Assembly (NCBI RefSeq): GCF_012933465.1 | Contig: NZ_JABBND010000016.1 | Location: forward strand, 62,001 to 126,000 | Length of the DNA: 64,000 nucleotides | Source of the DNA: Actinomycetospora sp. TBRC 11914 | GTDB lineage: Bacteria > Actinomycetota > Actinomycetes > Mycobacteriales > Pseudonocardiaceae | Direction: 5' to 3' | Shown here: one piece after another, positions 31,325 to 39,571 of the stretch | Layout: every line of letters begins with the position of its first letter | Numbering within the stretch: position 1 is the first letter of the stretch | The notes under the pieces: generated by a model | The model's input: the letters and a program-made list of their open reading frames with translations, nothing else | What the model was told of the DNA's origin: nothing | Databases searched by the model: none | Position numbers and translations under genes: made by a program

Positions 31325-34181
31325 CGGCGCCCCGCCGTCCGCCGTCCGCGGCGGCGTGGTGCGTCGCGGGCCGGTCCTCGGCGACCACGCGCCGGTAGAA
31401 GGCGTCCTGGGTGGCCGCGAGGGTGTCCCAGTCGTGCACGCGGGCCATCTCCGGCCCGCGCCGGCACACCACCGCGCGCCACGGGTCGTCACCGGCGACC
31501 GAGACCAGCGCCGCGGCGTAGGCCGCGACGTCGAAGCCGTCGTCGGTCGGGCCGTCGCGGGGCACCAGCACCCCGCCCTCGGCGGGCACGACCTCGCGCA
31601 GGCAGTCGATGTCGTAGGCGACGACCGGGGTCCCGACGGCGAGGGCCTCGGCCGCGACGATCCCGAACGTCTCGAACCGCGACGGCACCGCCGCGACCCG
31701 CGCCCCGGCGACCAGCTCGGCCTTGTCCCGGCCCGCGACCCAGCCGAGGAAGCGCACCCGGTCGGTGATCCCGAGCTCGGCGGCCCGCTCGCGCAGCGCC
31801 GCCTCGTCGGGCCCGGCGCCCGCGAGCAGCAGGTCGCCCTCGAGGCGGGGCGCCGCGAGGGCCCACGCGTCGAGCAGCAGGTCCAGACCCTTCTGGGCGA
31901 TCTCCAGCCGGCCGACGAACACCACGTCCGCGCGCTCGTCCACCGGCCGCGGCGCGACGGTGAAGGCCACCGGGTCGACGCCGTTGCCGATGACGGCGAC
32001 CTCGGCGCGCGGGGTGAGGGCCTGGGTGGCGGCACCGACGCCGTGGGACACCGCGACGATCCGGCGGTGGGTGCGCACACCCCAGCGCTCCACCCAGTGC
32101 ACCGGCACGTGGTACTGCCGGGCCTTCTCGCGGGCGTTGAGCCACTGCACGACCCCGACGACGGGCACGCGCGTCCAGGCCGGGATCGCCATCGAGGAGA
32201 TCGGGGCGAAGAAGTCCTCGACGACGAGGTCGACCGGCCCGGGCCCGGTGTCGTCGCCCGGACGGCGGCGGCCCGCGCGGCGGGCCGCGAGGAACGCCGC
32301 GGCCATGTACGGGAGGAGGCGGGTCAGCCGGGTGCGCCCGCGCCCGACGTGCGGGTGGACCCAGGACACCGAGCCGGTGCCGTGCCGCTCCACCCGGTCG
32401 GTCGCCCCCGGGTAGCGCCCGGTGAGGACGGTGACGTGGTGGCCCGCGGCGGCGAGCCGGCGGTCGATCTCGGCGGTGCGCAGCGCCCCGCCGCCGGAGC
32501 CGGGCATGGCCGGGTCCTCGAAGGCGAGGTGCAGGACGTGCAGCCCCCCGTGGTCCCGGTCGGGCGTCCCGTCGGCCGGCCCGGGCCGGGGCGCGACGCG
32601 GCCGCCGAGGACGGGCAGCCCGACGAGCCCGAGGCCGACCACCCCGACGGCGACCACCCAGCCGAGCACCGAGAACGGCCCGGGCAGCAGCCGGACCAGC
32701 GCGAGCAGCGCCACGACGACGACCGCGTAGCCCAGCCCCGCGGCCCCGGCGCGCACCAGGCCCGGCTCGGTGCCGACCGGCCGCGGCCGGTGCGTGGCGC
32801 CGAGCACCGCGACCAGCGCGGCGCCGGCGGCGGCGCCGAGCGCGGCGCCGGCGGCGAGGCCCCCGGTCGCCCCGGCGGGCACGCCCGGCAGGCCGGCCAG
32901 GGCCCCCGTCGCGCCGAGCGCGAGGCCGCCGGTCAGGGCGAGCACGGCCGCGGCGAGCGCCACGGCCAGGGCCCGGCGGGCCCGGACCGCGAGCAGCAGC
33001 GTCGCGAGCACCGTCGTCGTCCCCAGCCCGACGCCCATCACCGCGAGCACCGGCAGGAGGGCGACCGACGGGAGGTACGCGGCGGGCAGGACGAGGCCGA
33101 CGAGCGGGGCGGGCACCGTCGCGACGACCGCGGCGGCGGGCACGACGAGGCGCACGTAGGACCCGAGCGCCTCGCGCAGGCGCAGGTCGCGGGCCGGGCC
33201 GGCGGCGACCCGCAGGACGGGGAAGCTGACCAGCGCGGTGCCGACGGCGACGTACACCGGCGCCTTGGCCAGCGTCGACACCGCCTGGTAGCCCGCGGCC
33301 GCCGCGGCGTCGGCGGGCGCGGTGACGACGGTGGCCACGACGACGGCGTCGGCGGCGGCGAGCGCGGACAGCACCGCCTGCGCGGCGGCCACCCCGCCGG
33401 TCTCCGCCCACCGGGCCCGGTCGAGCAGCGCGGCGCGCACCTCGCGCCACGCGATGCCGCGGAACGGGCCGGCCGCGGGCCGCAGCGACACCGCGAGCAC
33501 GGCGGCGGCGCCGACGGCGAACCCGCCGACCGCACCCCACGCCCCCGCGCCGAGCACCACCGCGACGACGCTGGCCACGAGCCGGATCGCGACCTCGCCC
33601 ACGGTGAGCACCGCGTACCGCAGGAAGCGCGACTCGCCCTGGAGGAAGCCCCACACCGGGGCGATCGCGAACAGCGCGAGCCCGGAGACCGCCGCCGCGA
33701 GCGCGATCGGCAGGCCGTCGACCGGGGCGACCGGCGCGACGACCAGCCCCAGGACGAGCGCCGCGAGCACGCCGACCAGCACCGACACCCCGACCGCGAA
33801 CGCGGTGGCCGCCCGGCGCGGGGCCGCGTCCCGCGGGTGGGCGCGCACCACGTGGGCCAGGGGGAAGGGGATGAGCGCCGCCGAGGCGACCCCCGCGGTG
33901 CCGACGACGGCGACCGCCGCGGCGAAGGCGGTGTACTCCGCGGCGGGCAGCAGGTGGGCCATGACCAGCGTGACGGCGTAGCTGAGCAGCCCCACCAGCC
34001 CGCCCGAGGCGGAGAGCAGGGTCGCGGTGCCGCCGGTGGCCCGCTCCCCCGCGGGCGCGACGGGGGCCGGCGGTACCGGCTCGGCACCGCCCGCGACGGG
34101 TGCGGCGGGCAGCAACGAGCCGGCCGCGGTGGGGAGGGTCGGCTCGGGGTCGTCGCGCTCCCGCGACGGGGCGGTCGTCAT
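31317..34181 (-). CDS. Fusion of a Wzx-like flippase and a GT4 glycosyltransferase
   Basis: The protein has 954 residues and two unrelated halves in one open frame. Residues about 50-525 form 12-14 helices with the MOP-superfamily polysaccharide flippase pattern (GLVGLLSYAVTLVMAHLLP, GFLQGESRFLRYAVL). Residues about 546-930 form a GT-B glycosyltransferase: HVLHLAFEDPAMPGSGGGALR, VSHGVGAATQAL, VIGNGVDPVAF, VFVGRLEIAQKGLDLLL and PSRFETFGIVAAEALAVGTPVV (the EX7E motif). The start ATG overlaps the previous gene's stop (34178-34181). The fusion would place chain assembly at the flippase entrance. Confidence 0.9.
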   Translation of the reverse strand: MTTAPSRERDDPEPTLPTAAGSLLPAAPVAGGAEPVPPAPVAPAGERATGGTATLLSASGGLVGLLSYAVTLVMAHLLPAAEYTAFAAAVAVVGTAGVASAALIPFPLAHVVRAHPRDAAPRRAATAFAVGVSVLVGVLAALVLGLVVAPVAPVDGLPIALAAAVSGLALFAIAPVWGFLQGESRFLRYAVLTVGEVAIRLVASVVAVVLGAGAWGAVGGFAVGAAAVLAVSLRPAAGPFRGIAWREVRAALLDRARWAETGGVAAAQAVLSALAAADAVVVATVVTAPADAAAAAGYQAVSTLAKAPVYVAVGTALVSFPVLRVAAGPARDLRLREALGSYVRLVVPAAAVVATVPAPLVGLVLPAAYLPSVALLPVLAVMGVGLGTTTVLATLLLAVRARRALAVALAAAVLALTGGLALGATGALAGLPGVPAGATGGLAAGAALGAAAGAALVAVLGATHRPRPVGTEPGLVRAGAAGLGYAVVVVALLALVRLLPGPFSVLGWVVAVGVVGLGLVGLPVLGGRVAPRPGPADGTPDRDHGGLHVLHLAFEDPAMPGSGGGALRTAEIDRRLAAAGHHVTVLTGRYPGATDRVERHGTGSVSWVHPHVGRGRTRLTRLLPYMAAAFLAARRAGRRRPGDDTGPGPVDLVVEDFFAPISSMAIPAWTRVPVVGVVQWLNAREKARQYHVPVHWVERWGVRTHRRIVAVSHGVGAATQALTPRAEVAVIGNGVDPVAFTVAPRPVDERADVVFVGRLEIAQKGLDLLLDAWALAAPRLEGDLLLAGAGPDEAALRERAAELGITDRVRFLGWVAGRDKAELVAGARVAAVPSRFETFGIVAAEALAVGTPVVAYDIDCLREVVPAEGGVLVPRDGPTDDGFDVAAYAAALVSVAGDDPWRAVVCRRGPEMARVHDWDTLAATQDAFYRRVVAEDRPATHHAAADGGRRGAGE

Positions 34182-35788
34182 CGCGCTCCGAGGTCGGCCG
34201 CCCCCTCCGTGGCGGCGCTGGTGGGCCCGGGACGCGTGCGGCCGACGGCGACCGCCGTCGGGCCGCCGAGCAGCTCGTGGCGGCTCGCGAGCCGGACGTA
34301 CGGGTCCTGCGCGCCGATCCGCCCCAGCACCGCGAGGGCGTCGACCTCGTCGCAGCCGCGCAGGAGCGCGACCAGCTCGCCGGGTCCCTCCGACCCGGGC
34401 GCCACCCGGACGGCGACCTCGTCGGTGAGGCGCAGCGCCGCGGCCGCGTCCCAGGGCCGGTCGTGGCCGAAGTGGGCCACGGTCGTCATGTCCGAGCGGG
34501 CCCGCCGCCGGGTCGCGGCACGGTGCAGCGCCGAGCGGTCGGCGGGCGGGAGGTGCGAGTCCTCCGCGTCGACCCGGTGGAAGGAGCGCATCTCGGAGAG
34601 CACCGAGCCGGCCAGCAGCTCGGCCGAGCGGTCCCAGCCGAAGCAGGACGCCCAGTCCCGGCAGGCCTGCGAGATCTCCCGGGCGCGGCCGGGGTCGGCG
34701 AGCTCGGCGAGGGTGCGGGGCAGGGCCGCGGCGAAGTCGTCGATGCCGTCGACGAGCCAGCCCGTCACGCCGTCGAGAACCGAGTCACGGATGCCGGTCG
34801 CCCGCAGCGCGAGGCAGGGGACGCCGGCGGCGGCGCCCTCGAGCACGACGAGCCCCCAGCCCTCGCCGTCGGAGGTGGAGGTGGTCAGCCACGCCGAGTC
34901 CATCAGGGCGTCGCGCTCGGCGTCGGGCAGCCGGCCGTGGAAGCGCACGACGCGGCCCAGGCCCAGCTCGACCGCGGTGCGGCGCAACGAGGTGAGCTCC
35001 GGACCGTCGCCGATGATCTCGACCTGGAGGTCGGGAACGTGGGGCAGCGCTGCCCACACCGCGTGCAGCAGCAGGTCGACCCGCTTGTGCGGGACCAGCC
35101 GACTGGTCAGCACGATCGTCGGGCGGTCCGCGCGGGTGGCGGTCGGGCCCGTGCGCGGGTGCTGGGTCATGCCGTTGGTGACGACGTCGATGGGCCCGTC
35201 GAACTTCAGCCGGCGCCGCAGCTCCTGGCGGGTCGACGCGGAGACGGCCACGGTCCGCTTGCCCGAGTACACCCGCCGGGCGACGCGGCCCTCGAGGAGC
35301 CGGCCGACGGCCGCCCCGGTCGGGGAGAACCGCGTGGAGAACTGGTCCTGGTGCACGTGGTGGACCACCTGCACCGTCGGGACGGTGTTGCGGGTGAACA
35401 GCGGCGAGAAGAAGGGGATGCCGTTCTGGCAATCGACGACGGCGTCGAACCGCTGGCGCACGCTGCCGCGCAGCAGGCTCAGCGCCGCCCGCGCGTAGAC
35501 CGACATCGTGGCGCCGGCCCGGCGGATCTCGATGCCGTCGATCTCGTCGTGGGCGGTCTGCCCGGCGTCGCGGGCGGTCAGCCAGGTGACGTGCACGCCG
35601 GCCGCCACCCAGCGCTTGGAGATCTCGTGGGCGTAGAGCTCGGCGCCCCCGGCCTGCGAGTGCCGGACGTCGCGCCAGTTGAGGACGAGCACCCGGCAGC
35701 CCGCGAGCTGCTCGGTGGCGCGGCCGAGGACGGGGACGGCGACCGGCGTGTCGCCGAGGTCGGTCCCGGGGGTGAGGGTGGAGGTCAC
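34178..35788 (-). CDS. GT4 family glycosyltransferase
   Basis: This 536-residue cytoplasmic GT-B enzyme has VLVLNWRDVRHSQAGGAELYAHEI at the acceptor side, FDAVVDCQNGIPFFSPLF, VLTSRLVPHKRVDLLLHAV for donor binding, and STSDGEGWGLVVLEGAAAGVP as the EX7E-type motif. A C-terminal extension of about 130 residues is not recognised. It overlaps both neighbours by ATGA, so it is coupled to the GT2 upstream and the flippase-GT4 fusion downstream. Confidence 0.9.
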   Translation of the reverse strand: MTSTLTPGTDLGDTPVAVPVLGRATEQLAGCRVLVLNWRDVRHSQAGGAELYAHEISKRWVAAGVHVTWLTARDAGQTAHDEIDGIEIRRAGATMSVYARAALSLLRGSVRQRFDAVVDCQNGIPFFSPLFTRNTVPTVQVVHHVHQDQFSTRFSPTGAAVGRLLEGRVARRVYSGKRTVAVSASTRQELRRRLKFDGPIDVVTNGMTQHPRTGPTATRADRPTIVLTSRLVPHKRVDLLLHAVWAALPHVPDLQVEIIGDGPELTSLRRTAVELGLGRVVRFHGRLPDAERDALMDSAWLTTSTSDGEGWGLVVLEGAAAGVPCLALRATGIRDSVLDGVTGWLVDGIDDFAAALPRTLAELADPGRAREISQACRDWASCFGWDRSAELLAGSVLSEMRSFHRVDAEDSHLPPADRSALHRAATRRRARSDMTTVAHFGHDRPWDAAAALRLTDEVAVRVAPGSEGPGELVALLRGCDEVDALAVLGRIGAQDPYVRLASRHELLGGPTAVAVGRTRPGPTSAATEGAADLGAR

Positions 35789-36831
35789 GACGCGCTCCCG
35801 GAGGTCGCAGGCAGGTCGGTGGGGCCGGGTGCCGTCCCGGCGTCGGCGCGGGAGGGCAGCACCGGCCCGGTCCCGCGGTTGAGCTCACGGTGGAGCTTGG
35901 CGACGGCGGTGAACGCGGCCAGGCCGTCGCGGACCGGCCGCAGCGTCGAGCCGGCGGTGTCGGTCCAGGTCACCGGGATCTCCTCGATGCGGCCGCCGTC
36001 GTCACGGATGAGGCGCAGCAGCTCGATGTCGAAGGCGAAGCCGGTGGAGCGGGCGCGCCACATCGCGTTCTGCGCGGCGACCCGGTCGAAGAACTTGAAG
36101 CCGCACTGGGTGTCGCGGATGCCGGGCACCAGCGGGCGCGACAGCATCCGGAACGCGGTGCCGCCGAGACGGCGGCCGAGCGGCTGCTTGCCGGCGATCG
36201 ACGCGCCCGGGGCGTGGCGCGACGCGATGGCCGCGGCGGCGCCGCCGTCGAGGGCCGCCATGACCGGGAGGAACGTCTCGAGCGGCGTGGAGAGGTCGGC
36301 GTCGGTGAAGCCGACGATGCGCGACCGGCTCGTGCGCAGCCCCCGGTGCACCGCGGCACCCTTCCCGGCCTGGGAGCAGCCGATGGCGATGGCCTCGACG
36401 CACCAGCCGGTGGCCACGTTGCAGGCCCGGCCGGTGACGGCGAGGACGGTCGCGGCGGTGTCGTCGACGCTGCCGTTGTCGACGACCACGACCCGCGAGG
36501 TCCACGGCTGCTCGGACAGGAACGCCACCATCGCGGCGAGCGTCGCGGGCAGGCGCCCCGACTCGTTGTACGCGGGGATGATCACCTCGAGGTCCACCGG
36601 CGAGCGACCGGCGGGGTCCTCGCGGTGCGCCTCCGGGTGCTCGGTGAGCTCTCCCGAGGCGCGCGAGACCGCCCGCGCGACCGCCGAGACCACGGCGTCG
36701 TCGACCACGTCGACCAGCTCCGAGCTCCGGACCGCGTCGCCGAGCTCCGTCGGGCGGCGCTCGCCGGCCCCGGTCCGCAGGGCGGGGTGCGGAGCGATGA
36801 CATCCCCCAGTCCGTCCATCACGTTCTGCAC
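35785..36831 (-). CDS. GT2 family glycosyltransferase (polyprenyl-phosphate glucosyltransferase-like)
   Basis: This 348-residue GT-A enzyme has VDLEVIIPAYNESGRLPATL, VVVVDNGSVDDTA, and the metal-binding DADLSTP motif in GFTDADLSTPLE. It also has DTQCGFKFFDR, characteristic of dolichyl/polyprenyl-phosphate beta-glucosyltransferases. It has no C-terminal membrane helices, unlike GtrB. It is the first gene of the leftward coupled operon (GT2, GT4, flippase-GT4, GT39, acyltransferase, TIM barrel). It could supply the lipid-linked donor used by the GT39-like enzyme. Confidence 0.9.
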   Translation of the reverse strand: MQNVMDGLGDVIAPHPALRTGAGERRPTELGDAVRSSELVDVVDDAVVSAVARAVSRASGELTEHPEAHREDPAGRSPVDLEVIIPAYNESGRLPATLAAMVAFLSEQPWTSRVVVVDNGSVDDTAATVLAVTGRACNVATGWCVEAIAIGCSQAGKGAAVHRGLRTSRSRIVGFTDADLSTPLETFLPVMAALDGGAAAAIASRHAPGASIAGKQPLGRRLGGTAFRMLSRPLVPGIRDTQCGFKFFDRVAAQNAMWRARSTGFAFDIELLRLIRDDGGRIEEIPVTWTDTAGSTLRPVRDGLAAFTAVAKLHRELNRGTGPVLPSRADAGTAPGPTDLPATSGSAS

Positions 36832-36941
36832 GCCGCCAGCATCGACCGTTCAGCCCAAGAACTAACCCCCTTGCTCCAGGGCCGTTCGGGCTAGCCGGGC
36901 GCGTTTCACCTGGTGGAGGCGTGTCTGCCGCTCCATGGAGT

Positions 36942-36964
36942 CCCGACTGCTCCGGTCGGGTTTT
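36942..36964 (+). terminator. Orphan Rho-independent terminator-like hairpin
   Basis: CCCGAC (36942-36947) pairs with GTCGGG (36955-36960) around a 7-nt loop and is followed directly by TTTT. This is one of the few hairpins in the window with a U-tract. No plus-strand gene lies upstream within the gap, so it may end a short RNA or an antisense transcript from the GT2 promoter region. Confidence 0.5.
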
Positions 36965-37549
36965 CACACCGGCGGGTGACCGTCCGCCCCGGCGCGTCGA
37001 CGGCACGCGCGTGTCGGCCCGGGAGTGCGCAGTCGCGGGGAGGGCCGGACAGGGTATGCCGCGGGGACGGCAGCGGGCCGTCGTCGTGCCCGTCGGGGGC
37101 GCGTGCTCCGGGCGCCGCGATCACTCCCGGTGAGGCCGTCGTCCACGGTCTCGCCAGGGCCCGGTGCGGCACCGCGGGACCGGCCTCGTCAGGGCCGTCG
37201 GGCCGTCCGGGTCGGCTCCCGGAGCCGCTGTGGATCGGGCGTCCGGGGGGCCGCCGGAGGCCGAACCCTGTCGACGTCACCTCGTCGGATCGCTGTGCGC
37301 AGCCGGTTCCCGGGTCGCCAGGACGGGGTGGGCCGGTCCCGCCGTCATCGTCGGGACCTCCGCCCGACGTCGGGGTGAAACATCGAGATGCCCACTGTGT
37401 CCACCCGGGGAACGTGACCGGTATCTCTTCACGGTTCGGCAACCTTCTCGACGTGGTCCCGAACCCGGCTCCCATCAGGCCCTATCGTCGATGCCCGACG
37501 CATTCCGGGTGGTCTTACTGAACCGATCGAGCAACGGAGCGTGACCGAC

Positions 37550-37583
37550 CACGGTGTTCACCGTGCCCGCCCGCCCCTAACGT
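37550..37583 (+). promoter_or_regulatory. Promoter with palindromic operator upstream of the betaine methyltransferase
   Basis: CACGGTG and CACCGTG are perfect inverted halves around TT (37550-37565). The -35-like TGTTCA (37555-37560) lies inside this palindrome, and TAACGT (37578-37583) sits 17 nt further as the -10. A leader of about 48 nt with GGAGGG (37616-37621) precedes the ATG. A regulator bound here would overlap the -35. Confidence 0.5.
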
Positions 37584-37631
37584 CTCCTCTCCGGAAGCGT
37601 CACCACCCGACGTCCGGAGGGAAACCACCAG

Positions 37632-39329
37632 ATGACGACAGCCGCAGACCGGAGCCCCGACACCGCGGCTGGCCTCGACCCTGAGTACTCCGAGGCCGAT
37701 GTCCACCAGGAGTTCGGTGAGAACCCGAACGAGGTGCGCGACACGAACCACTACAAGGACGAGTACATCAAGGGATTCGTCGACAAGTGGGACGACTACA
37801 TCGGCTGGGAGGGACGCGCCGCCAGCGAGGGCTCGTTCTTCATCGACCAGCTGCGCGCCCGCGGCGTGGAGAAGGTCCTCGACGTCGCGACCGGCACCGG
37901 GTTCAACTCGGTGCAGCTGCTCGAGGCGGGCTTCGAGACCGTCTCGGCCGACGGCAGCGCCGAGATGCTGGCGCGGGCCTTCGCGAACGGCCGCGAGCGC
38001 GGGCACGTGCTGCGGGTGGTCCAGGCCGACTGGCGCTGGCTCAACCGCGACGTCCACGGCGAGTACGACGCGATCATCTGCCTGGGCAACTCCTTCACGC
38101 ACCTCTTCTCGGAGCGTGACCGCCGCAAGGCGCTGGCGGAGTTCTACGCGATGCTCTCGCACGACGGCGTGCTGATCCTCGACCAGCGCAACTACGACTC
38201 GATCCTGGACGAGGGCTTCTCCTCGAAGCACAAGTACTACTACAGCGGCGACACCGTCACCGCCGAGCCCGAGTACCTCGACGACGGCCTCGCGCGCTTC
38301 CGGTACACGTTCCACGACGACGGGTCCGTGTACCACCTCAACATGTTCCCGCTGCGCAAGGACTACGTGCGCCGCCTCATGCGCGAGGTCGGGTTCCAGA
38401 AGATCGACACCTACGGCGACTTCCAGGACACCTACGGCGAGGACACCCCCGACTTCTGGATCCACGTGGCTGAGAAGACCTACCGCACCGACGAAGAGCT
38501 GGCCGACTCGTACTCGACGGCGGTCCACACCGCGCGCGACTACTACAACTCGACCGACGCCGACACCTTCTACCACGAGGTGTGGGGCGGCGAGGACATC
38601 CACGTCGGGCTCTACGACAGCCCCGACGAGCCGATCGCGCCCGCCTCGGCGCGCACGGTGGAGCGGATGGCCGAGACCGCGGGCATCACCGCCGACACCC
38701 GCGTCCTCGACATGGGCGCCGGCTACGGCGGCGCGGCCCGGCACCTGGCCCGGAAGTACGGCTGCCGGGTGACCTGCCTCAACCTCTCCGAGGTCGAGAA
38801 CGAGCGGAACCGGGAGAAGACCCGCGAGCAGGGTCTCGACCACCTCGTCGACGTCGTCGACGGCTCGTTCGAGAACATGCCGATCCAGGACAACGCCTAC
38901 GACCTCGTGTGGTCGCAGGACGCGTTCCTGCACTCCGGCGAGCGGACGACGATCGTCTCCGAGATCGACCGCGTCCTGGTGCCGAGCGGGCAGATCGTGT
39001 TCACCGACCCGATGGCCGCCGACGGCGCCGACACCTCGCAGCTCACGCCGATCCTGGCGCGCCTGCACCTGGACTCGCTCGGCTCGCCCGGGTTCTACCG
39101 CGAGGAGTTCGCGAAGCACGGGTTCACCGACTACTCCTTCGAGGACCACACCGACCAGCTCACGACGCACTACGGCCGGGTGCTCCAGGAGCTCGAGAAG
39201 GCGGAGAAGGCGTTCGCCGGCAAGATCTCCGAGGAGTACATCTCGAACATGAAGACGGGTCTGAAGAACTGGGTCAACGGCGGCAAGTCGGGCCAGCTGT
39301 CCTGGGGCATCTTCCGCATCCGCCACTGA
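37632..39329 (+). CDS. Bifunctional glycine/sarcosine and sarcosine/dimethylglycine N-methyltransferase
   Basis: The protein has 565 residues and two methyltransferase domains. The N-terminal half (SAM motif VLDVATGTGFNS, 82-93) matches glycine sarcosine N-methyltransferase. The C-terminal half (SAM motif VLDMGAGYGGAARHL, 358-372) matches sarcosine dimethylglycine N-methyltransferase. Together they convert glycine to glycine betaine with three S-adenosylmethionine. The natural fusion and length match the enzyme known from the halophilic actinomycete Actinopolyspora. Betaine is an osmoprotectant, so the gene probably serves salt or drought tolerance. It stands alone as a single-gene unit. Confidence 0.93.
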   Translation: MTTAADRSPDTAAGLDPEYSEADVHQEFGENPNEVRDTNHYKDEYIKGFVDKWDDYIGWEGRAASEGSFFIDQLRARGVEKVLDVATGTGFNSVQLLEAGFETVSADGSAEMLARAFANGRERGHVLRVVQADWRWLNRDVHGEYDAIICLGNSFTHLFSERDRRKALAEFYAMLSHDGVLILDQRNYDSILDEGFSSKHKYYYSGDTVTAEPEYLDDGLARFRYTFHDDGSVYHLNMFPLRKDYVRRLMREVGFQKIDTYGDFQDTYGEDTPDFWIHVAEKTYRTDEELADSYSTAVHTARDYYNSTDADTFYHEVWGGEDIHVGLYDSPDEPIAPASARTVERMAETAGITADTRVLDMGAGYGGAARHLARKYGCRVTCLNLSEVENERNREKTREQGLDHLVDVVDGSFENMPIQDNAYDLVWSQDAFLHSGERTTIVSEIDRVLVPSGQIVFTDPMAADGADTSQLTPILARLHLDSLGSPGFYREEFAKHGFTDYSFEDHTDQLTTHYGRVLQELEKAEKAFAGKISEEYISNMKTGLKNWVNGGKSGQLSWGIFRIRH

Positions 39330-39372
39330 GTCCGGGTCCGGTGGGGCTGCTGCTCCCCTGTGTTGCAAGCGA

Positions 39373-39410
39373 AGCGTCGTTGCTTGCATCCAGTGGCAGA
39401 AAAGCCCCGT
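39373..39410 (+). repeat. Left copy of a 38-bp perfect inverted repeat
   Basis: This sequence is the exact reverse complement of 40602-40639. Similarity extends imperfectly on both sides to about 50 bp. It contains its own short stem, TGCAAGC/GCTTGCA, around 39364-39389. The pair encloses the AbiEi/DUF559-like gene. Confidence 0.9.
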
Positions 39411-39437
39411 CGTCGGAACAGTGGTGAGCACGGCACT

Positions 39438-39478
39438 ACTACGGCGGGCGTATCGCGGGTTGGTACGCCCGCCGTAGT
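39438..39478 (+). terminator. Hairpin downstream of the betaine gene
   Basis: A perfect 15-bp inverted repeat, ACTACGGCGGGCGTA (39438-39452) with its complement (39464-39478), has an 11-nt loop. It lies about 110 nt after the methyltransferase stop and before the next gene. No U-tract follows. Confidence 0.6.
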
Positions 39479-39571
39479 CGTCGGTCCACACCCGTCGCGG
39501 GATGCCTATCCCTCCCCAGGACGGCCCGCCGCGTTACCGGTCGCGCGCCGACCGGGCCCAGCGTGGCGGCC

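Larger units (their letters stand above)
36832..37631. other. 800-nt intergenic region between the glycan operon and the betaine gene
   Basis: Frames are open here on both strands but none shows a family motif, a good ribosome site or sustained third-position bias, so no gene is called. The stretch contains a plus-strand terminator-like hairpin near its left end and a promoter with a palindrome near its right end, described separately. Confidence 0.5.

Noticed and set aside
31170-35498. A 1442-codon open frame on the plus strand
   Set aside because: It is antisense to the flippase-GT4 and GT4 genes, which carry clear motifs. It shows no domain and has the composition expected of a shadow frame at very high GC.
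36913-37521. A 202-codon plus-strand ORF in the 800-nt gap
   Set aside because: It has no ribosome site, no motif and weak third-position bias, and it overlaps the terminator-like hairpin.
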